From: an uncultured Mucilaginibacter sp.
GTDB lineage: Bacteria; Bacteroidota; Bacteroidia; Sphingobacteriales; Sphingobacteriaceae
Reading direction: 5' to 3'
Length of the DNA: 10,994 nucleotides
NCBI RefSeq assembly: GCF_946481715.1
Contig: NZ_CAMLOV010000176.1
Coordinates: forward strand, 1 to 10,994
Within the stretch, counting starts at the first letter, position 1. Each line of letters opens with the position of its first letter. Made by a program: the position numbers and the translations under genes. Positions 7,999-10,994 of this stretch are shown here, in pieces. The notes below the pieces were generated by a model that saw nothing but the letters and a program-made list of their open reading frames with translations, had not been told where the DNA came from and ran no database searches.

Positions 7999-8099
7999 AG
8001 GCAGCTTTACATAATTCGCCCTGCAATGACAAGGAAATTGCGACGGAAATACGTCCTGAACGACAATTCAGTGCTATTCCACGTTATGTAAAGATGCCT
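7999..8099. repeat. 101-bp folded element: 16-bp imperfect terminal inverted repeats enclosing three abutting hairpins
   Basis: The arms AGGCAGCTTTACATAA (7999-8014) and TTATGTAAAGATGCCT (8084-8099) are reverse complements at 15 of 16 positions, the mismatch being 8004/8094. Between them three small inverted repeats lie end to end with no gap: GCAAT/ATTGC (8023-8041), GACG/CGTC (8042-8055) and CTGAA/TTCAG (8056-8071). The result is a cloverleaf-like four-way layout. The element ends 10 bp upstream of the HTCS start, in the 182-bp gap after the GH43 stop. If transcribed on the minus strand it would be a folded leader of the HTCS mRNA. Equally it could be a MITE-like or REP-like palindromic element; no clear target duplication is visible at its edges. 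I recognise no known RNA family. The pairing is seen directly; the function is unknown. Confidence 0.7.
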
Positions 8100-8111
8100 T
8101 TTTCAGAAAAA
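8099..8111. repeat. Short palindrome TTTTTCAGAAAAA beside the folded element
   Basis: TTTTTC and GAAAAA flank a single A, giving a 13-bp symmetrical sequence that abuts the outer edge of the 101-bp element. With realistic loop constraints the stem would be about 5 A-T pairs. It may be part of a weak transcription end for the upstream GH43 operon, or simply AT-rich spacer. Confidence 0.25.
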
Positions 8112-8124
8112 TGAGGCGGTTTAT

Positions 8125-8143
8125 AATTGTTAAATTTACAATT
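8125..8143. repeat. 19-bp near-perfect palindrome upstream of HTCS
   Basis: AATTGTTAAATTTACAATT is symmetrical about 8134 with one mismatched pair (8131/8137). It has no following T-tract on the minus strand, so it is a poor terminator. It overlaps the candidate -7 element of the HTCS promoter, where a dyad could act as an operator. AT-rich palindromes arise easily by chance. Confidence 0.35.
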
Positions 8144-8163
8144 CTTTTTATAGAAGATGCAAA
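8131..8163 (-). promoter_or_regulatory. Candidate Bacteroidetes promoter for the HTCS gene
   Basis: On the minus strand TTTG (8163-8160) fits the -33 element. After a 21-base spacer, TAAATTTA (8138-8131) matches the -7 consensus TAnnTTTG except at its last base. Transcription from about 8124 would place the whole 101-bp folded element in a leader of about 135 nt. No better match is seen in the gap. The HTCS could instead be read through from the upstream esterase-GH43 genes. Confidence 0.3.
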
Positions 8164-8170
8164 TATCTTA

Positions 8171-9517
8171 TTAGTTCTTAAACCTTATCCAATCAATCTC
8201 CGCCGGCTCGGTCCCTGTAAGAATAATAAAGATATCGTGTTTACCAGAAATCGTTTTTTGTATGCGCGCGTTTGCAGCCGCCCACTTAGTACCTTTAGCA
8301 ATTTGGCGGGCTCCCACAAGCGGCCCATCTATTTTATCCAGCCGTATTTCCAATTTGCTACCCCGGGCAGATTTAGCCATTATCTCTACGCTTTTCGGAT
8401 TTTTATCAAACGCTACCGCATTATAGCGCACCCAACTACGCTGTTGGTTAAAATTTACTTTCCATCCATTGAATCGGTTTGCTGTATCAATAAAATCCAC
8501 AGATGCACCAGTGTTGCTAATAGCGCTGTACCTATCAGTTTCTATTTTACTTTGCGCGTTTGCGACTCCAATACCCCGTAGCGTAGGCATTACCTTACGG
8601 ATAGTTCCATCCTCATTAAAAAACAAGCTATCCGCCTTTATAGACCTGGCTTTGTCAAACTTTGGAGAAAATTGGTTATCATGGTAAAACAAGTACCATT
8701 GATTTTTAAACTCCACAATGGATTGATGGTTTGTCCAACAGCCGGATGCAGACTCATCCATTATAACGCCTGTGAATTTAAAAGGGCCTAAAGGGTTATT
8801 ACTTGTTGCGTATTCGAGCCGTTCGATCTTGTTGGCCACATGTGGATAAGTAAGGTAATAAATCCCTTTTCGTTCGAACATAAAAGGCCCTTCTTTAAGC
8901 CCTTTATCCGGAAGGTTAGCCAATGTTATCTGGGCGGAATCAAGTTCTATCATGTTATCTTTAAGCTTTGCTGCATAAATATTGCCCTGAGACCAATACA
9001 AATATGCCTGCCCGTTTTTATCAATAAAAACATTCGGATCTATCCCATGTACGCCTTTTATCGGCTCGGCTTGGGGCGTAAAGGGCCCATAAGGCTTATC
9101 TGAAGTTGCTACGCCTATTGTGAAACCCTTGCCATTTACCCCCCCAGTTGAATTAGTGGGAAAATAAAAGTAGTATTTCCCGTTCCTGAATACGCAGTCG
9201 GGTGCCCACATGCTATACGCTGCCGGATCGGCCCAGGGCACAGTAGTTTGCGAAAGTATTCCGCCATGGTCGGTCCAATCGGTAAGATTTGCCGAAGAAA
9301 AAACATGGTAGTCTTCCATACAAAACCAACCCAGGCGGCCATGCCCCGGGGTTGCCAAAATATCGTGCGATGGATATATATATAACTTCCCTTCAAAAAC
9401 CCGGGCTGTAGGGTCGGCAGTGTATTGATTTCTGATAAGCGGGTTCTGCGCACCTGCATAGCTAATTAGCATAGTTAAGAAACATAGCGATACCCAACTT
9501 GCCTTGTATAATTTCAT
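8171..9517 (-). CDS. Secreted GH43 glycosidase with C-terminal CBM6 (arabinofuranosidase/xylosidase)
   Basis: This is a 448-residue exported enzyme. The reading frame is open upstream to 9613, but the extra 32 residues would overlap the esterase gene, whereas M33 (9517) begins a normal signal peptide, MKLYKASWVSLCFLTMLISY, ending AGAQ; that start is chosen. Residues about 25-315 form a GH43 five-bladed propeller: D35 (TADPTARVFEGKLY), D160 (HGIDPNVFID) and E209 (GLKEGPFMF) are the likely catalytic triad, with H264 (TNHQSIVEF) and the MWAPDCVF motif also family-like. Residues about 322-448 match a CBM6 xylan-binding module (SWVRYNAVAF, KLEIRLDKIDG, GKHDIFIILTG, IDWIRF). The layout resembles XynD-type arabinoxylan arabinofuranohydrolases, so removal of arabinose from xylan is a reasonable guess, but xylosidase activity cannot be excluded. 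It begins 50 bp after the CE1 esterase stop and is probably the last gene of that unit. No Shine-Dalgarno; the upstream region is A/T-rich. Confidence 0.87.
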   Translation of the reverse strand: MKLYKASWVSLCFLTMLISYAGAQNPLIRNQYTADPTARVFEGKLYIYPSHDILATPGHGRLGWFCMEDYHVFSSANLTDWTDHGGILSQTTVPWADPAAYSMWAPDCVFRNGKYYFYFPTNSTGGVNGKGFTIGVATSDKPYGPFTPQAEPIKGVHGIDPNVFIDKNGQAYLYWSQGNIYAAKLKDNMIELDSAQITLANLPDKGLKEGPFMFERKGIYYLTYPHVANKIERLEYATSNNPLGPFKFTGVIMDESASGCWTNHQSIVEFKNQWYLFYHDNQFSPKFDKARSIKADSLFFNEDGTIRKVMPTLRGIGVANAQSKIETDRYSAISNTGASVDFIDTANRFNGWKVNFNQQRSWVRYNAVAFDKNPKSVEIMAKSARGSKLEIRLDKIDGPLVGARQIAKGTKWAAANARIQKTISGKHDIFIILTGTEPAEIDWIRFKN

Positions 9518-9567
9518 GTTGTATTTATTTGATTTAGAACTTATATTTTTACCTATTAACCAACGCT

Positions 9568-10719
9568 TTACTGAAATAACAACGGTGCAAAGTGGTACAG
9601 GTTGTTGCGCCACACCGGCCAGGTGTGACCTCCCGGGTACTCGTAATAGGTATAGTTAATATTCAGGTCTTTTAATTTGGCAAGCATCAACTGGCAGTTG
9701 TTGTAGGCTATATCCTGCTTCCCTCCCATGGCTATCCAGAAGTTCTTCAAGTTCTTGTTAATTACTCCCGTATTTTTCTTCATAAAATCATATTGGGCAT
9801 TGGCAATATCATTTTGCATGGGTACTATCCAACCCGAACTAAAAACACCCAGAGATGAGAACATATTATTATTTTTGATTCCGGTATACAAGGTGTTTAA
9901 GCCACCCATAGAAAGGCCGGCTAATGCCCGGCCCGATGGATCGTTTTTTGTGCGGTAATTTTTCTCCACAAACGGGATGATAGAGCCTTTTATCTCTGCT
10001 TCAACCGCCAGCAGGTAGTCTTCCGAAAACCCCGCGCTAATATTGGCATCAGGCATTACCACGAGCATGGGCTTGGCACGCTTTTCGGCAATTAAGTTAT
10101 CAAGTATGGCATCTGTTTTACCCTGAGTTGCCCAGCCTCGTTCGTCTTCCCCGCCGCCATGCAGAATGTAAAGCACCGGGAACTTTTCACTCGTTTTAAA
10201 ATCGTAGCCTGGCGGTGTGTAAATAAACATTCGGCGCCAGGCCTTAGCAACAGCCGAATAATACTTCCGGATACGGATATCCCCGTGCGGCACGTCTTTT
10301 TCCTCGTAATAGCCGCCGTGCGCAAAAGGGATCTCGATACCACTGGCCATGCGCCCCATACCATAAAAAGATTCGCTGGCAGGGTCTGCAACGGCAATGC
10401 CATCTATCAGCAACGAATAATAGTGGAACCCTTCGCCTACAGAATCTGTAGTTACCGTCCAAACACCGCTGCTGTCTTTCTGCATATCATATTTTTTCCC
10501 AAGGTCTACCTGGAGTTTTTTGGCATCCGGCGCCTTTATACGGAACACCACCCTGTGATCGGGCAATATCAGCGGGAATTTTGCTTGCCTTATGTTGGTG
10601 GCAGCCGGTACTCCGGCGTTTATATCAACCGGCATTGCACTTTTATTGCCGCCGTTTTGTGCGTAAACCGGGTACCCGGCCAAAATCAGCATACAAACAG
10701 AGTAGAATATTCTTAGCAT
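9568..10719 (-). CDS. Secreted CE1-type esterase with N-terminal beta-sandwich domain (feruloyl/acetylxylan esterase)
   Basis: This 383-residue protein has a signal peptide (MLRIFYSVCMLILAGYPVYA, cleavage about A20|Q21). Residues about 40-135 look like an early-set/CBM48-like beta-sandwich (VVFRIKAPDAKKLQVDLG, SGVWTVTTDSV, FHYYSLLIDG, VADPAS). Residues about 142-383 form an esterase-D/CE1 alpha/beta-hydrolase: RRMFIYTPPGY, VLYILHGGGEDERGW, nucleophile S270 in GLSMGG, probable acid D336 in GGKQDIAYN, and catalytic H365 in PGGHTWPVW. This two-domain design is common among Bacteroidota feruloyl and acetylxylan esterases encoded in xylan loci, where they remove ester side groups that block glycosidases. 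Which acyl group is removed is not determined. The gene lies 49 bp after the preceding hydrolase and 50 bp before the GH43, so all three probably share a transcript. The upstream sequence is A-rich without a Shine-Dalgarno. Confidence 0.88.
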   Translation of the reverse strand: MLRIFYSVCMLILAGYPVYAQNGGNKSAMPVDINAGVPAATNIRQAKFPLILPDHRVVFRIKAPDAKKLQVDLGKKYDMQKDSSGVWTVTTDSVGEGFHYYSLLIDGIAVADPASESFYGMGRMASGIEIPFAHGGYYEEKDVPHGDIRIRKYYSAVAKAWRRMFIYTPPGYDFKTSEKFPVLYILHGGGEDERGWATQGKTDAILDNLIAEKRAKPMLVVMPDANISAGFSEDYLLAVEAEIKGSIIPFVEKNYRTKNDPSGRALAGLSMGGLNTLYTGIKNNNMFSSLGVFSSGWIVPMQNDIANAQYDFMKKNTGVINKNLKNFWIAMGGKQDIAYNNCQLMLAKLKDLNINYTYYEYPGGHTWPVWRNNLYHFAPLLFQ

Positions 10720-10768
10720 AATTGTTATTTTAATAGTTTGAAGGAATGTGTATTAGTAGCTTTTGTCA

Positions 10769-10994
10769 TTATTTATTCAAGGCTTGTATCCATTTAAAGA
10801 TGGGGGCGGTCCAGGCTTCAATCGGTTGCCCAAGTACAAACCCATGCCCTCCTTTTGGAAATAAGTGTAATTCGGCAGGTACCTTATGATGGCGGAGTTG
10901 CTCATAAAAAATGATACTGTTATCCACGCTGACCAGCTTATCATCTCCTGCATGGGTGATATAAGCCGGGGGCGTATCATCATCAACCTGCAAT
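10769..10994 (-). CDS. Alpha/beta-hydrolase (probable xylan-locus esterase), C-terminal fragment
   Basis: Only the last 74 complete codons are in the window; the gene enters from beyond base 10994. The first complete codon is TTG and reads as an internal leucine, not a start. The fragment contains TPPAYITHAGDDKLVSVDNS, with the likely triad aspartate in the GDD motif, and FPKGGHGFVLG with the likely catalytic histidine about 24 residues before the end. It closes with the WIQALNK tail. This pattern is typical of the dienelactone-hydrolase/prolyl-peptidase-like esterases often found in xylan loci and annotated as acetylxylan or feruloyl esterases. The nucleophile and any signal peptide lie outside, so substrate and location are unknown. 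It is the most upstream gene of the visible operon. Confidence 0.75.
   Translation of the reverse strand, partial: LQVDDDTPPAYITHAGDDKLVSVDNSIIFYEQLRHHKVPAELHLFPKGGHGFVLGQPIEAWTAPIFKWIQALNK

Noticed and set aside
3630..8061. Shared 8-mer TCCTGAAC in both intergenic regions (3630-3637 and 8054-8061) as a possible common regulator site
   Set aside because: About one shared 8-mer is expected by chance between gaps of 345 and 182 bp, and the flanks do not match.
7999..8099. Reading the folded element as an integron attC site or a tRNA
   Set aside because: No GTTRRRY/RYYYAAC core pairs are present at the ends, and the arm lengths and loops do not match a tRNA cloverleaf (no TTCRA T-loop, wrong stem lengths).
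8111..8581. 156-residue open frame on the plus strand spanning the intergenic region and the GH43 3' end
   Set aside because: Most of it is antisense to the CBM6 region of the GH43 gene. The N-terminal part is read through AT-rich spacer, and nothing recognisable is encoded.
10159..10716. 185-residue open frame on the plus strand
   Set aside because: It lies entirely opposite the CE1 esterase, whose full domain set and catalytic motifs are clear. The plus-strand translation has no recognisable domain and looks like a shadow.

Overview
The window looks like part of a hemicellulose (arabinoxylan/xylan) utilisation locus from a Bacteroidota genome, most likely a soil or plant-associated Sphingobacteriaceae such as Mucilaginibacter or Pedobacter. 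The genus guess is inference. It rests on the hybrid two-component sensor with two Reg_prop propellers, the Bacteroidetes-style promoter elements, A-rich starts without a strong Shine-Dalgarno, moderate GC, and the set of exported carbohydrate enzymes. All seven genes are on the minus strand, so transcription runs from high to low coordinates.

In transcription order: (1) the 3' end of an alpha/beta-hydrolase (10994-10769). (2) A secreted CE1-type esterase with an N-terminal beta-sandwich domain (10719-9568). (3) A secreted GH43 enzyme with a C-terminal CBM6 (9517-8171). Genes 1 to 3 are only about 50 bp apart and look like one transcription unit. (4) A 182-bp gap holding a possible promoter and a striking 101-bp folded element. 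(5) A 1396-residue hybrid two-component system (HTCS; 7988-3798). (6) A 345-bp gap holding the probable promoter of the second enzyme block. (7) A GH43 xylosidase/arabinofuranosidase with a CBM6-like tail (3452-1488). (8) A GH8 reducing-end xylose-releasing exo-oligoxylanase, Rex type (1476-205). (9) The 5' end of a second, shorter CE1-type esterase (172-1, cut by the window edge).

Together the enzymes suit stripping and finishing of substituted xylo-oligosaccharides in the periplasm. Esterases would remove acetyl or feruloyl groups, the GH43 enzymes would remove arabinose or xylose, and the GH8 would release xylose from the reducing end. The HTCS would sense an oligosaccharide with its periplasmic propellers and switch on the locus through its AraC-type output domain. 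No susC/susD pair, endoxylanase or inner-membrane transporter lies in the window; they may be just outside.

The least ordinary feature is the 101-bp element at 7999-8099, ten bases upstream of the HTCS start. It has terminal arms of 16 bp (15 complementary) enclosing three directly abutting hairpins, a cloverleaf-like layout. It could be a regulatory leader RNA or a MITE-like palindromic repeat. The rest of the window is recognisable biology.
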